A DNA stretch of 56,331 bases from Caballeronia catudaia (GCF_001544755.2 NZ_FCOF02000044.1:1-56331), one strand, 5' to 3'. Positions 26,928 to 34,947 are shown, counted from the stretch's first letter. Numbers and translations: made by a program. The notes: generated from the sequence alone by a model not told the origin.

Positions 26928-26992
26928 GTTATCCCCATGAACTGGGGAGCACCCTGTTGAAAACGCGCTTGGAAGTCTGCTAAGTGATTGAC
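26928..26992 (+). repeat. 65-bp TTATCCCCA repeat, copy A
   Basis: It begins GTTATCCCCA, has an inverted TGGGGA 6 bases on, and continues with CTGTTGAAAACGCGCTTGG and GCTAAGTGATTGA. It aligns along its length with the copies at 27050, 29039 and 29179, all in the same orientation. Confidence 0.75.
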
Positions 26993-27049
26993 ACGCAAGG
27001 AGAAGTCATGCGCGCTTCATGACGCGTCAGCGCGAGCGGGCTTGCATGA

Positions 27050-27115
27050 GTTATCCCCAGCGGACGGGGAAAGGGCTGTGGAAAACCGCTAGGCGACTGC
27101 GCTAGTTTTTTGATC
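27050..27115 (+). repeat. 65-bp TTATCCCCA repeat, copy B (inner left)
   Basis: It begins GTTATCCCCA and continues GGAAAGGGCTGTGGAAAACC and CTAGTTTTTTGAT. It is closest to copy C on the other side of the cassette. Similarity between the two extends over about 27009-27160 and 29001-29150, including GCGTCAGC upstream and GCGGTTCGCGCCA downstream. Confidence 0.8.
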
Positions 27116-27237
27116 CTGTGCTGAAATCGGTGTGCGGTGCGGTTCGCGCCATTTTTTCTTGATGGCGATGGCGAGAGAGGTCGGGGGGCTTGAGTCGCAT
27201 CAAATCTTGTCATCTTCGACACCGAAAATCGTTAGGC

Positions 27238-27249
27238 ATCCTATAGGAT
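27238..27249 (+). promoter_or_regulatory. Palindrome upstream of the cassette's first gene
   Basis: ATCCTATAGGAT is a perfect 12-bp palindrome 33 bases before the first start codon of the cassette. It is placed like an operator or -10 region, but no regulator gene is adjacent. Confidence 0.4.
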
Positions 27250-27281
27250 AGTTATCTCTCTGTCTGACAGAAGGTGTCACG

Positions 27282-27623
27282 ATGTTTCCGAAGTGGGGGT
27301 TTCCTGCATGGGGCTTCTCGTACAACGCGCTGTATGTGCCGCTAGGCAGCAGCAATTGGCATGGTTGCCTGATGCCGGCAAGCGAAGTTCGAAGCCCGCT
27401 TCAGACATGGACCCGGCCATGGTCGTCGGGCGATAGGCCACGTCGAAAACGTAGTCAAGGTAGCTGGTCGGATCACAGATGGTGGGAGGATGACGAGGAC
27501 GACATCGAGGAGGAAATGGAAAGGCGCATCGCGCGTGATCGCGTCGACTTCCTACAGATGCTCGATATTCAAATCGATCGGCGTGAAGCCCCTACATGTC
27601 TCACGACTTCACCCAATGTGTGA
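27282..27623 (+). CDS. Small Trp-rich protein with acidic segment, unknown; first gene of toxin cassette
   Basis: The 113-residue protein has an aromatic N-terminus (about 1-30), a basic stretch (about 52-60), then an acidic EDDEDDIEEEMERRIARD helix (about 69-88). It has an AAGGTG ribosome site and overlaps the toxin gene by 28 bases in another frame. The codon use and lower GC are unlike the surrounding genome. It could be an adaptor or chaperone for the toxin, or the detached N-terminus of a longer toxin. I recognise no family. Confidence 0.5.
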   Translation: MFPKWGFPAWGFSYNALYVPLGSSNWHGCLMPASEVRSPLQTWTRPWSSGDRPRRKRSQGSWSDHRWWEDDEDDIEEEMERRIARDRVDFLQMLDIQIDRREAPTCLTTSPNV

Positions 27624-28387
27624 GTTACATTCGAGAGCATCTGCGCGTTTCGACGTTTGACTTGCCGGTCGACGGTGCAGGGATCACGAGCATTCTGAAA
27701 CAGTCCGTGCGTGACAATCGGCTCATTCCGGCGGTTCATCGTGAGTGGTCAGGCAACCGAAGCGTTTTTCGTCACTATGCACCGCAGTACTGGCCCAACT
27801 CCGGTGGCGGTTCTGTCACATCGAGCAAGCCACTGTCGTTGACTGAATTCTATGCGTTGAAGCAGGCCAATGGCGAACCCGGAAAGGCCTTGGCTGACGG
27901 CGGCGCGTTCGATCTTTCATCCAAGGCGATGGGGCTCGATGCTGCGGCCTCTGCTTCCGATGCCTTCGGCGCCACCATCGGTGATCTCCGCTCGGCTGGG
28001 ACTGACTGGCTCGGCATGGCTATCGAAGTGGCTGGTGCGGTGGCTGGAGGGGCGCTCGGGAGTGCCAGTGACAAGGATGACAACCCGTTGCTCAAGAATC
28101 TAACGGACGGCGACACGCCGATATCGGATGCGGAGCCATTTGAATTCGAATCGGGACTACCGGACGGCGACGGCTTTGATCTTGCAGGGATACCGTTCAA
28201 TGGCGATCCGGGGTGGGTCGAGTCTGGACCCAAGCAGAAAAAGCAATGGCGCATGTACGGCTCCGACCGGGCCCCGGTTGTAGACATCGATTTCGATGAC
28301 CATCACGGCCAGCCGAATCCGCACGCGCATAATTGGGACGATGGTGTGCGCGATCACGGCTGGCCCGTATCTGTTTTTCCGCGTTGA
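27596..28387 (+). CDS. Putative polymorphic-toxin-like effector
   Basis: The 263-residue protein seems to have three parts. The N-terminus (about 1-70) contains LIPAVHREWSGNRSVFRHYAPQYWP and ends in a Gly-rich linker. The middle (about 75-165) is Ala- and Gly-rich with a hydrophobic stretch WLGMAIEVAGAVAGGALG. The C-terminus (about 215-263) reads KQWRMYGSDRAPVVDIDFDD and then HHGQPNPHAHNW. That His- and Asp-rich ending resembles the C-terminal toxin domains of Rhs-type and other polymorphic toxins, from memory and without a search. A small gene follows 7 bases later, where an immunity gene would be expected. Confidence 0.6.
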   Translation: MSHDFTQCVSYIREHLRVSTFDLPVDGAGITSILKQSVRDNRLIPAVHREWSGNRSVFRHYAPQYWPNSGGGSVTSSKPLSLTEFYALKQANGEPGKALADGGAFDLSSKAMGLDAAASASDAFGATIGDLRSAGTDWLGMAIEVAGAVAGGALGSASDKDDNPLLKNLTDGDTPISDAEPFEFESGLPDGDGFDLAGIPFNGDPGWVESGPKQKKQWRMYGSDRAPVVDIDFDDHHGQPNPHAHNWDDGVRDHGWPVSVFPR

Positions 28388-28394
28388 GGTTCAT

Positions 28395-28769
28395 ATGACC
28401 GAGATTTCTGATCTATATGGGAATTTTCATGATTGGTTCCTAGAAAGTATCATCGTTCGTGGCAGTACTAATCCAAGGCGTCCTGACACGCTTGTTCTTG
28501 GGATGTTTGATGACCAGAAGCGCGTGAGGATCACCTTCGACGGTATGAGCCGAGCAGGATTCAAGGACGGCGGCGCGTTGAACATCGTGAACTGTCTGGA
28601 AATTGTCGAACCGAACACCGATGGCTTTGCCTCAGCGCAGAGCCTGCTTAGCGGATCAGCACACGGCAAGCATAGGGGACGGTATGTGGCGTATCTGTAC
28701 TCGACCGTGGGAGCAGAGATAGCCGTTGAATTCGATAGCGTGACGATTGCAACACAACCTCCTCAGTGA
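28395..28769 (+). CDS. Putative immunity protein to the upstream toxin
   Basis: The 124-residue acidic protein begins with DLYGNFHDWFLESIIVRG and has alternating beta-type segments (DTLVLGMFDDQKRVRITFDG). Many small immunity proteins begin with such a FHDW block. It starts 7 bases after the toxin stop. The assignment rests on position, size, charge and this motif. The start at 28395 is preferred because it follows the toxin gene; 33 codons further upstream are open but overlap it. Confidence 0.55.
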   Translation: MTEISDLYGNFHDWFLESIIVRGSTNPRRPDTLVLGMFDDQKRVRITFDGMSRAGFKDGGALNIVNCLEIVEPNTDGFASAQSLLSGSAHGKHRGRYVAYLYSTVGAEIAVEFDSVTIATQPPQ

Positions 28770-28987
28770 GCATTCTGGCGAACGGATTTTGTTTTGAATA
28801 CCTTCGGCTGCGGCACGCAAAATACTATGGCTTGCTAATCAAGGTGCTGGGCGGTTATCCATCGTTCGATGACACAATCGTGAGAACCCTCAGTTGGTGA
28901 AGTTTGAACATCGGACTCGACCTTGTGGTGACTTGCGAGGAAGTCATCGTTCAATCGATCACGCCTTACGAGCGCGATCGCCTTTGA
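28766..28987 (+). pseudogene. Small frame interrupted by one stop, possible decayed gene
   Basis: A GTG at 28766 overlaps the immunity-gene stop and opens a 44-codon frame ending at TGA 28898-28900. The same frame then stays open for 28 more codons, reading NIGLDLVVTCEEVIVQSITP, to a TGA at 28985. Both halves look protein-like, so this may be a 73-codon gene broken by one stop, for example a second immunity gene. It is too short for certainty. Confidence 0.35.
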
Positions 28988-29038
28988 AAATTCCCCGCAC
29001 TTTTCATGGCGCGTCAGCTTGCGTCCGCCCCTGCATAA

Positions 29039-29104
29039 CTTATCCCCATTAAACGTGGAAAGGGCTGTGGAAAACCGCTTGGCGACTCATCTAGTTTCTT
29101 GATT
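29039..29104 (+). repeat. 65-bp TTATCCCCA repeat, copy C (inner right)
   Basis: It begins CTTATCCCCA and continues GGAAAGGGCTGTGGAAAACC, GCTTGGCGACT and CTAGTTTCTTGAT. It is the best match to copy B, so the cassette lies between two similar direct repeats. Confidence 0.8.
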
Positions 29105-29178
29105 CCGCGCCGAAATAACCGCGCGATGCGGTTCGCGCCACTTTTTCCCCAAAAGCGGCGCACAGCTTCGATGCTCGA

Positions 29179-29243
29179 GTTATCCACAATTTCTGTGGAT
29201 AGCAGTGTTGAAAAGCGTCGGGCAGTCGCGTTAAGTCTTTGAT
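29179..29243 (+). repeat. 65-bp repeat, copy D, with two DnaA-box-like sites
   Basis: TTATCCACA at 29180-29188 equals the consensus DnaA box. TGTGGATA at 29194-29201 is its inverted partner, so the two form a dyad. The rest (GTTGAAAAGCG, TTAAGTCTTTGAT) follows the family pattern. Confidence 0.75.
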
Positions 29244-29285
29244 GAATAACGTTTTGTCTGACCTGACCGATCTGCACGACGAGCG

Positions 29286-29528
29286 CTAGATCGAAATTCC
29301 CGGTCCGCCATTGCTGCCCAGCAGTTGCTCGACCGAATCCGGGTTGTTGTAGTCCTGCTCGGGCAATCCGTCGAAGAGCGTGATGACGTCGTTGGACACG
29401 CCCGCCGCGCGCGCCGCATCGACGATCGCATCCTTGTTGGCCGGGTACGTCACGGTGCGTAGCACCTGCGCGATCTCGTCGTCGATCGGCTCATCGTTCA
29501 AGGCGTGTTTTGCGTGCGTGTCGGTCAT
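29286..29528 (-). CDS. DUF2795-type small protein
   Basis: The 80-residue acidic protein has the pattern of DUF2795: TYPANKDAIVDAARAAGVSN, then a short helix with LFDGLPEQDYNNPDSVEQLL. Proteins of this family are small and helical and of unknown role. It is transcribed away from the 88-residue exported protein gene only in the sense that it follows it on the same strand, 36 bases downstream. Confidence 0.75.
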   Translation of the reverse strand: MTDTHAKHALNDEPIDDEIAQVLRTVTYPANKDAIVDAARAAGVSNDVITLFDGLPEQDYNNPDSVEQLLGSNGGPGISI

Positions 29529-29564
29529 TCGAAGGTCCGTATCGAGGTGCGAAAGAGGAGGTCG

Positions 29565-29831
29565 TCAGGTCTGAACCTGGATCGGCTGGCTCGCCATGCC
29601 GTGGCTCGGCGCGCGTGACTTCGGCAGCGGCACATGACGCCAGCGGGCGTGACCCAGATCCTGCGCCGAAACGTCCGGCGCGGGCGGCGCAACGGGCGCG
29701 GCGTTCACGCGCAGCGCGGCGCGAATCGCGGCAGCGCCGGCGGTGGATTCATCTGTCGAACCCGTGTGCAGCGGCGCGGCATAGCACGACACCGAAACCA
29801 GTGCCATCGACAACAACGTTGAGGTCTTCAT
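29565..29831 (-). CDS. Small exported protein, unknown function
   Basis: The 88-residue protein has a signal peptide (MKTSTLLSMALVSVSCYA, cleavage probably after residue 18). It is followed by a short Ala- and Pro-rich mature part ending QPIQVQT. A strong GAGGAGG ribosome site lies upstream of this ATG and supports it over longer starts. The family is unknown. Confidence 0.65.
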   Translation of the reverse strand: MKTSTLLSMALVSVSCYAAPLHTGSTDESTAGAAAIRAALRVNAAPVAPPAPDVSAQDLGHARWRHVPLPKSRAPSHGMASQPIQVQT

Positions 29832-30059
29832 CGGGCAACCCCTCCTCACGTGAGCAGCGAGATTCATCAAGCAAAGCGTATGCCGATGAACCTCTGCGCT
29901 GCCCGCCGTGCGCGCGGTCCGTTGGGACGATGCACACACGGGCGCGACGAGTGGGCGTCGCGCGAACGCACTTCGAGTGAATTGTGAAGTCAGCCGAAGT
30001 CGCGTTGAAAGGCGGGCGCAAGCCGCGCGCGCGCCGCGAAATTGCACGGCCGCGCAGTT

Positions 30060-31796
30060 TCAGCGCGATGTCGGATTCAAACGGAAGTATGCGTCCAGAA
30101 GCGAGGTTTTGTACACGACGCCGAGCAGCAGCGGCTGCGTTTTTTTCTCGATCACCGGCAGCCGCTCGCCCTGAAACGCGAGGAAATGCTGCAGCGCTTC
30201 GCCGAGCGACATGTCGGGCGTGAGCACATCGAATTGCGGCTGAAGATAATCCTCCGCTGTCTTCGTTTTCGTGTCGTGCTCGTCGAGGAGGTCGGAGGTG
30301 ATGTCCTTCAGCGCGACGACGCCGCGAAAGCGCTCGGCTTCATCGACGACATAGAGATACTTCACGGGGTACTCCAGGAACACGCGCGTCATGTCCTTGA
30401 TGTTCGCCGTGAGCGGCACGACAGTATCGGCGGGTTTGACGAGCTCGCGCATTTGCGTCGCGGCGAGCCGGATGCGCTCTTTTTCCTCACGATTGCGGCG
30501 CAGCGTGACTTCATACATCGACGTTTGTTCAGACGTGCGCGCGATGAAATACGCGATCACGCACGAGAGCATCAGCGGCAGCATGACCTGATACGAGAGC
30601 GTCATCTCGAAGATCATCAGGATCGCCATGAGCGGCGCGTGTGTGGCGGCGGCGAGAAACGCGCCCATGCCGACCATGGCGTAGGCGAAGGGCGCCGACG
30701 TGTATTGCGGGAAGATCGCATGCACGCCGATGCCGAAGAGACAGCCGAGCACCGCGCCGACGAAGAGCGTCGGCGTGAAGATCCCGCCGACGGCGCCCGA
30801 GCCTGCGGTTGCCGCCGTCGCGATGATCTTGAAGACGAGCACGACGAGCAGCGTGGTCCACGCCCACGGTTCGTGCAGCAGCGAGTTCACGACTTCGTAG
30901 CCGTTGCCCCAGACCTCGGGCCACCAGACCGAGATCACGCCGACGATCAGGCCGCCGAGCGCGAGGCGCACCGGCAAGGGCAAGGGCAGCGTCGAGAAGC
31001 GTTTCTTCGATGCCGCCAGGAGCCGCAGGAAATACGGCGCGAGCACGCCGCACAAGAGGCCGAGCACGACGAAGAGCAGCACTTCGATGCCCGTGACGGC
31101 CGGAAACACGGGCATCTCGTACGGCGGCTTGTAGCCGGCGAACTCGCGCATCGTGATGTTGGCGACGACCGACGAGACCACGATCGGCCCGAAGCTTTCC
31201 ATCGCCATCGAGCCGAGCACGAGTTCGGTGACGAAGAACGCGCCCGCGATCGGCGCGTTGTACGCCGACGTGATACCGGCCGCCGCGCCGCACGCGACGA
31301 GCAGCCGCAGGCGCGGCGGATCGAAATGCACCCAGCGTCCGATGAGCGACGACGCGAGCGCGGCGAGCTGCACCATCGAACCTTCGCGGCCGATGGAGCC
31401 GCCGCTCGAAATCGTGATGAGCGAGGACAGACTGCGCCAGAAGCTTTGCCAGACGGGCACGATGCCATCGCCGATGGTGACGGCTTCCATATAGTCCGTG
31501 CTCGCGTTCTTGCTGGCGCGTTTGCGCGCGACCAGCAGACAGCCGCCCGCGATGAGCCCGCCCACTGCGGGCAGCGCGATGCGCGCGGGCCAGGGCAGGC
31601 TGTGCGCGAGCGCGACGAGGCCTTCCGAATGGTTGCCGAGAAGCCGTTGCAGGATCTCAATGCCTTCGCGGAAGACGGATGTCGCGAAGGCCCCGGCCAC
31701 GCCGACGACGACCGCCCAGACGAGCATCGTATGCGAGTCCGACAGACGGAAGAGCCGTTGGGCGCGTGTACGGAGCTTGAGCAGGAAAGAGAGCAC
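30060..31796 (-). CDS. ClC-family chloride channel/transporter with CBS domains
   Basis: The 578-residue membrane protein has about ten to twelve hydrophobic segments in residues 20-430. The ClC anion-pathway motif is SSGGSIGREGS, with the gating Glu. A second conserved block is GSGAVGGIFTPTLF. Two CBS motifs occupy about 450-570 (LVKPADTVVPLTANIKD, LTPDMSLGEALQHFLAF), which in this family bind nucleotides and tune activity. The start is GTG with a weak ribosome site. Confidence 0.92.
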   Translation of the reverse strand: MLSFLLKLRTRAQRLFRLSDSHTMLVWAVVVGVAGAFATSVFREGIEILQRLLGNHSEGLVALAHSLPWPARIALPAVGGLIAGGCLLVARKRASKNASTDYMEAVTIGDGIVPVWQSFWRSLSSLITISSGGSIGREGSMVQLAALASSLIGRWVHFDPPRLRLLVACGAAAGITSAYNAPIAGAFFVTELVLGSMAMESFGPIVVSSVVANITMREFAGYKPPYEMPVFPAVTGIEVLLFVVLGLLCGVLAPYFLRLLAASKKRFSTLPLPLPVRLALGGLIVGVISVWWPEVWGNGYEVVNSLLHEPWAWTTLLVVLVFKIIATAATAGSGAVGGIFTPTLFVGAVLGCLFGIGVHAIFPQYTSAPFAYAMVGMGAFLAAATHAPLMAILMIFEMTLSYQVMLPLMLSCVIAYFIARTSEQTSMYEVTLRRNREEKERIRLAATQMRELVKPADTVVPLTANIKDMTRVFLEYPVKYLYVVDEAERFRGVVALKDITSDLLDEHDTKTKTAEDYLQPQFDVLTPDMSLGEALQHFLAFQGERLPVIEKKTQPLLLGVVYKTSLLDAYFRLNPTSR

Positions 31797-31877
31797 TTTT
31801 ACGAAATCGTGGAAAGCTTAGAAGCAAATGGAATAAGGGGTGGCCAAGGATAGCATTGCGCGGCGGCTGCGCAGACG

Positions 31878-31904
31878 AAAAAAACCCGGCGCGAGCGGCC
31901 GGGC
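31878..31904 (-). terminator. Intrinsic terminator after dkgB
   Basis: On the minus strand CCCGGC-N7-GCCGGG is followed by seven T residues (the A-run at 31878-31884 of the + strand). It lies 32 bases after the dkgB stop. Confidence 0.85.
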
Positions 31905-31935
31905 TGCGTGCGATGCGTGGCCGACGCGTCGTGCG

Positions 31936-32739
31936 TCACCACTTCGGCGCGAACGGCGGATTCGCGTTGCGCTTGCCTTCGTCGAGCGCGTCGATTTTCG
32001 CGATGTCGTCGGCGTCGAGCTTCAGCTTTTGCGCATCCAGGTTGCTCTTCTGATGCTCCGGATTCGTCGATGCCGACAGCACCACGATATCGCGCGACAA
32101 CAGCCACGCGAACGTCACCTGCGCGGGCGTCGCACCGTGTTTTTCCGCGATCGCCTTCAACGTCGGGTCCGTATGCGCGCGGCCTTCGCCGAGCGGCATG
32201 TACGCAGTCACCTTGACACCGAGCCGTTGCGTCGCATCGACGAGCTCGCGGTTCGCGAGAAACGGGCTCACCTCGATCTGATTCGTGAGGATCTCCTTGC
32301 CGCCCGGCGCCTTCAGCGCTTCTTCGAGCAGCGGCGCGGTGAAATTCGACACGCCGTAGCGACGAATCAGGCCGAGCTTCTGCGCTTCCCGCATCGCCGC
32401 GAGCGTTTCGGCGATGGGCACCCCGCGATCGGGCGAAGGCCAGTGCACGAGTGCGAGATCAATCGTGCCGATATCGAGCTTCGCGTGGCTGTCTTTCAGG
32501 CTCGCGATGAGCGCATCGCGCGAGAGCCGCTCCCACCAGACTTTCGTGGTGACCCAGATACCGTCGCGCGGCACGCCCGAGTCGCGCACGCCCTGGCCGA
32601 CGGCGGCTTCGTTGTTGTAGAACTGCGCGGTGTCGATATGCCGATAGCCGCTTTGCAATGCGCTCTTCACGGCGTTCGTGGTCTTCGCGGCATCGACGCG
32701 GAACGTGCCGAGACCGAAGGAAGGGATCGTTTCTACCAT
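31936..32739 (-). CDS. dkgB: Aldo/keto reductase, 2,5-diketo-D-gluconate reductase B type
   Basis: The 267-residue TIM-barrel NADPH reductase has the AKR set: Asp and Tyr in GYRHIDTAQFYNNE, Lys in WVTTKVW, His in LALVHWPSP. Length and motifs match DkgB, which reduces 2,5-diketogluconate and various aldehydes such as methylglyoxal. AGGAG precedes the ATG. The upstream GST-like gene ends 26 bases before, on the same strand, so the two may be one unit for reactive carbonyl detoxification. The 2-ketogluconate operon at 41.8 kb is a possible metabolic link. Confidence 0.87.
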   Translation of the reverse strand: MVETIPSFGLGTFRVDAAKTTNAVKSALQSGYRHIDTAQFYNNEAAVGQGVRDSGVPRDGIWVTTKVWWERLSRDALIASLKDSHAKLDIGTIDLALVHWPSPDRGVPIAETLAAMREAQKLGLIRRYGVSNFTAPLLEEALKAPGGKEILTNQIEVSPFLANRELVDATQRLGVKVTAYMPLGEGRAHTDPTLKAIAEKHGATPAQVTFAWLLSRDIVVLSASTNPEHQKSNLDAQKLKLDADDIAKIDALDEGKRNANPPFAPKW

Positions 32740-32765
32740 GCTGGCTCCTGATTGACGTGGACGCG

Positions 32766-33500
32766 TCAAGCGTCCTGATCGAGTTCGGGATAGTGCCTGA
32801 AAATGCCCGATTCGTTGAACGGGATACGCCGTTCCGAATCGACGTAAGCCGCGATGTTCGGCCTTTGCAGCACCGCATCGTGCAGCGCGCTGACGTGCGG
32901 ATACTGCTTGCCGAACTTCTTCGTCGCGCGCGGAAAAGCGTACGACATGCCCTCGACAATCTGAAAGATAGAAAGATCGACGTAGGTCGTTGCGTCGCCG
33001 ACCATCTGCGCCGGGCCATGCGGATTCTGCTTCAGCACGCGCTCGAAGTAATGCATGAATTTAGGTACGCGCTTGTCGAGAAAATATTGCGTGCGAATCT
33101 TCGCCGCGTCCTTCTGATCTTCATAGTAAAGATCGGTCGCGAGCGGATGATGCGTGTCGTGCACTTCGGCGACGAAATCGGCGATGGTCAACTGCAATCC
33201 ATGCGCGATGTAGCGCAGGCCTTCGTCCTTCGGCGCGAGTCCGAGCTTCGGCCCGAGATACAGAAGAATGTTCGCGACATGCGGCACGATCAACTCGCCA
33301 TCCTTCAAAAACGGCGGCGCGAAGGGAATGAGCGGTTCGGTCTTGCTGTTCAGCACCTTCACCATCGCGTCCGTGCCATACCCGCTTTTCTTCGATTCAC
33401 GCGCGACGTCGACATATTCCGCGCCGGCATCTTCCAGCGCGAGCCGCACGAATTCGCCGCGGCCCTGCAATCCGTCCCAGTAATGGAGTTCGTAAGCCAT
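32766..33500 (-). CDS. Glutathione S-transferase family protein
   Basis: The 244-residue protein has a thioredoxin-like N-terminal half starting ELHYWDGLQGRGEFVRLALE, with the active-site Tyr expected at ELHYW. The helical C-terminal half has the motif ATTYVDLSIFQIVEGMSY, the conserved Asp of GST N-capping boxes. The frame is open 66 codons upstream, but MAYELHYW matches family starts. It is divergent from the PLP enzyme at 33670 and precedes dkgB. Confidence 0.87.
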   Translation of the reverse strand: MAYELHYWDGLQGRGEFVRLALEDAGAEYVDVARESKKSGYGTDAMVKVLNSKTEPLIPFAPPFLKDGELIVPHVANILLYLGPKLGLAPKDEGLRYIAHGLQLTIADFVAEVHDTHHPLATDLYYEDQKDAAKIRTQYFLDKRVPKFMHYFERVLKQNPHGPAQMVGDATTYVDLSIFQIVEGMSYAFPRATKKFGKQYPHVSALHDAVLQRPNIAAYVDSERRIPFNESGIFRHYPELDQDA

Positions 33501-33669
33501 GAGAAGGGGTCCTCGAAAGAGTTCGCTTGTCACTGATACAGCGAAACCCGGCGAAATTGCGCGGACGAAGATCGGGGCGAGCAACACGCATTCCCGCATG
33601 GTATCGACGCATGATGGCGCGAATCGGGCAAAATCGGTGTTTTGCGTTTCGACTCGTAGCGGAGATGGG

Positions 33670-34911
33670 ATGGACAAGCAAGGCTTCACCACAGGCATCG
33701 TTCATGGCGACCGGATCACGGGCGTGGAGCACGGCGGCGTGCGCCAGGCCATACATACATCGGTGCAATACGGATTCGAACGCGTCGAAGATCTGATCGG
33801 CGTGTTTCAGGGCACGAAAAAGGGCGGTTTCAACTACGCGCGTCAGGGCACGCCGACGACGGCCGCGCTCGAGCGCAAGATCACGAGCCTCGAAGAGGGC
33901 GTCGGATCGATCTGCTTCAGCACGGGCATGGCGGGCATTTCGGCGATTTTCCTGACCCTGCTGCGCGCAGGCGATCATCTCGTGTCGAGCCGCTATGTCT
34001 TCGGCAACACGAACAGCCTGTTCGGAACGCTGCGCACGCTGGGCATCGAAGTGACGATGGTCGATGCCACGTCCGCCGGCAACGTCGCCAACGCGATCAA
34101 GCCGAACACGCGCATGGTGTTCGTCGAGACGATCGCGAATCCGGGGACGCAGATTCCCGATCTCGAAGGCATCGGCGAACTGTGCCGCGATCGCGGTCTC
34201 GCGTATGTCGTCGACAACACGATCACATCGCCCGCGCTGTTCAGGCCGAAAGCGGTCGGCGCGAGTCTCGTCGTCAATTCGCTGACGAAGACCATCGCCG
34301 GTCATGGCGCGGCGCTCGGCGGCGCGGTGACGGACACCGGTCTCTTCGACTGGAGCGCGTACCCGAATATCGCCGATGACTACCGCCGCTCCGCTTCGAA
34401 AGAGCAAGGGCTCCTGCAGATCCGCAAGAAAGGGCTGCGCGACATGGGCGCGTCGCTGTCGTCGGAGCAGGCGCATTCCATCGCGATGGGGGCGGAAACG
34501 CTCGCACTGCGCGTCGCGAAGTGCAGTGAGAACGCACTCGCGCTCGCACAGTTTCTCGAGAAGCACGAGGCCATCGGCCGTGTGTTTTATCCGGGCTTGA
34601 AGAGTCATCCGCAGTATGAGATTGCGCAGGCGCTGTTCAAGGGCGCGTCGTGGCTGCTGTCGTTCGAATTGCGCAATGCCGAACGCATGATCGAAGTCGT
34701 GAACGCGCTCCAGTTGCCGGTGAAGGCGACGGGCTTGGGCGACACGCGCACGCTCATCATTCCCGTTGCGCCGACGATCTTCTACGAAGCCGGCCCCGAA
34801 GTCCGCAAGTCGATGGGCATTTCCGACGGCATGCTGCGGCTGTCGGCGGGCATCGAGGATATCGACGATCTCATCGCCGATTTCGATCAAGCGCTCAAAC
34901 TCGCCGTCTGA
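33670..34911 (+). CDS. Cystathionine gamma-synthase family PLP enzyme
   Basis: The 413-residue trans-sulfuration enzyme has the PLP lysine at Lys207 (VVNSLTKTIAGHG), the phosphate-binding NYARQGTPT block (55-63), and DNTITSP (182-188). It resembles the class annotated only as cystathionine gamma-synthase family protein and may be a homocysteine or methionine lyase or a synthase; the substrate is not evident. GGAGATGGG precedes the ATG. It is convergent with the SoeABC-like operon. Confidence 0.85.
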   Translation: MDKQGFTTGIVHGDRITGVEHGGVRQAIHTSVQYGFERVEDLIGVFQGTKKGGFNYARQGTPTTAALERKITSLEEGVGSICFSTGMAGISAIFLTLLRAGDHLVSSRYVFGNTNSLFGTLRTLGIEVTMVDATSAGNVANAIKPNTRMVFVETIANPGTQIPDLEGIGELCRDRGLAYVVDNTITSPALFRPKAVGASLVVNSLTKTIAGHGAALGGAVTDTGLFDWSAYPNIADDYRRSASKEQGLLQIRKKGLRDMGASLSSEQAHSIAMGAETLALRVAKCSENALALAQFLEKHEAIGRVFYPGLKSHPQYEIAQALFKGASWLLSFELRNAERMIEVVNALQLPVKATGLGDTRTLIIPVAPTIFYEAGPEVRKSMGISDGMLRLSAGIEDIDDLIADFDQALKLAV

Positions 34912-34917
34912 CGTCAA

Positions 34918-34947
34918 ACGCGTGCCGCCCGGCACGCGTTGTCTTTC
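34918..34947 (+). terminator. Hairpin terminator between convergent genes
   Basis: ACGCGTGCCG (34918-34927) pairs with CGGCACGCGT (34930-34939) and is followed by TGTCTTTC. The stem is strong, but the T-run is poor. Confidence 0.65.

Larger units (their letters stand above)
26905..27281. other. Intergenic region left of the toxin cassette
   Basis: These 377 bases hold two tandem copies of a 65-bp repeat (26928-26992 and 27050-27115). The second copy sits in about 150 bases of longer similarity to the far side of the cassette. The last 50 bases, with the palindrome at 27238 and an AAGGTG ribosome site, form the promoter region of the cassette. No gene is evident. Confidence 0.7.
28770..29285. 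other. Intergenic region right of the toxin cassette
   Basis: These 516 bases hold the interrupted small frame (to 28987), then repeat copies C and D. Between the repeats and the gene at 29286 nothing else is evident. Confidence 0.6.

Noticed and set aside
26928..29243. A plasmid or chromosome origin, because of DnaA-box-like sites
   Set aside because: There is no dnaA, dnaN, parAB or rep gene nearby, and the sites lie in repeat units around a toxin cassette. A DnaA role is left as a question only.
26980..29277. Similar small minus-strand peptides (with SPSGFPQPFPR) on both sides of the toxin cassette
   Set aside because: They are translations of the 65-bp DNA repeat. The similarity is at DNA level and lacks a shared start or ribosome site.
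30042..31853. A 603-codon + strand frame opposite the ClC channel gene
   Set aside because: Shadow frame rich in Arg, Asp and His. The minus-strand product has clear ClC and CBS motifs.
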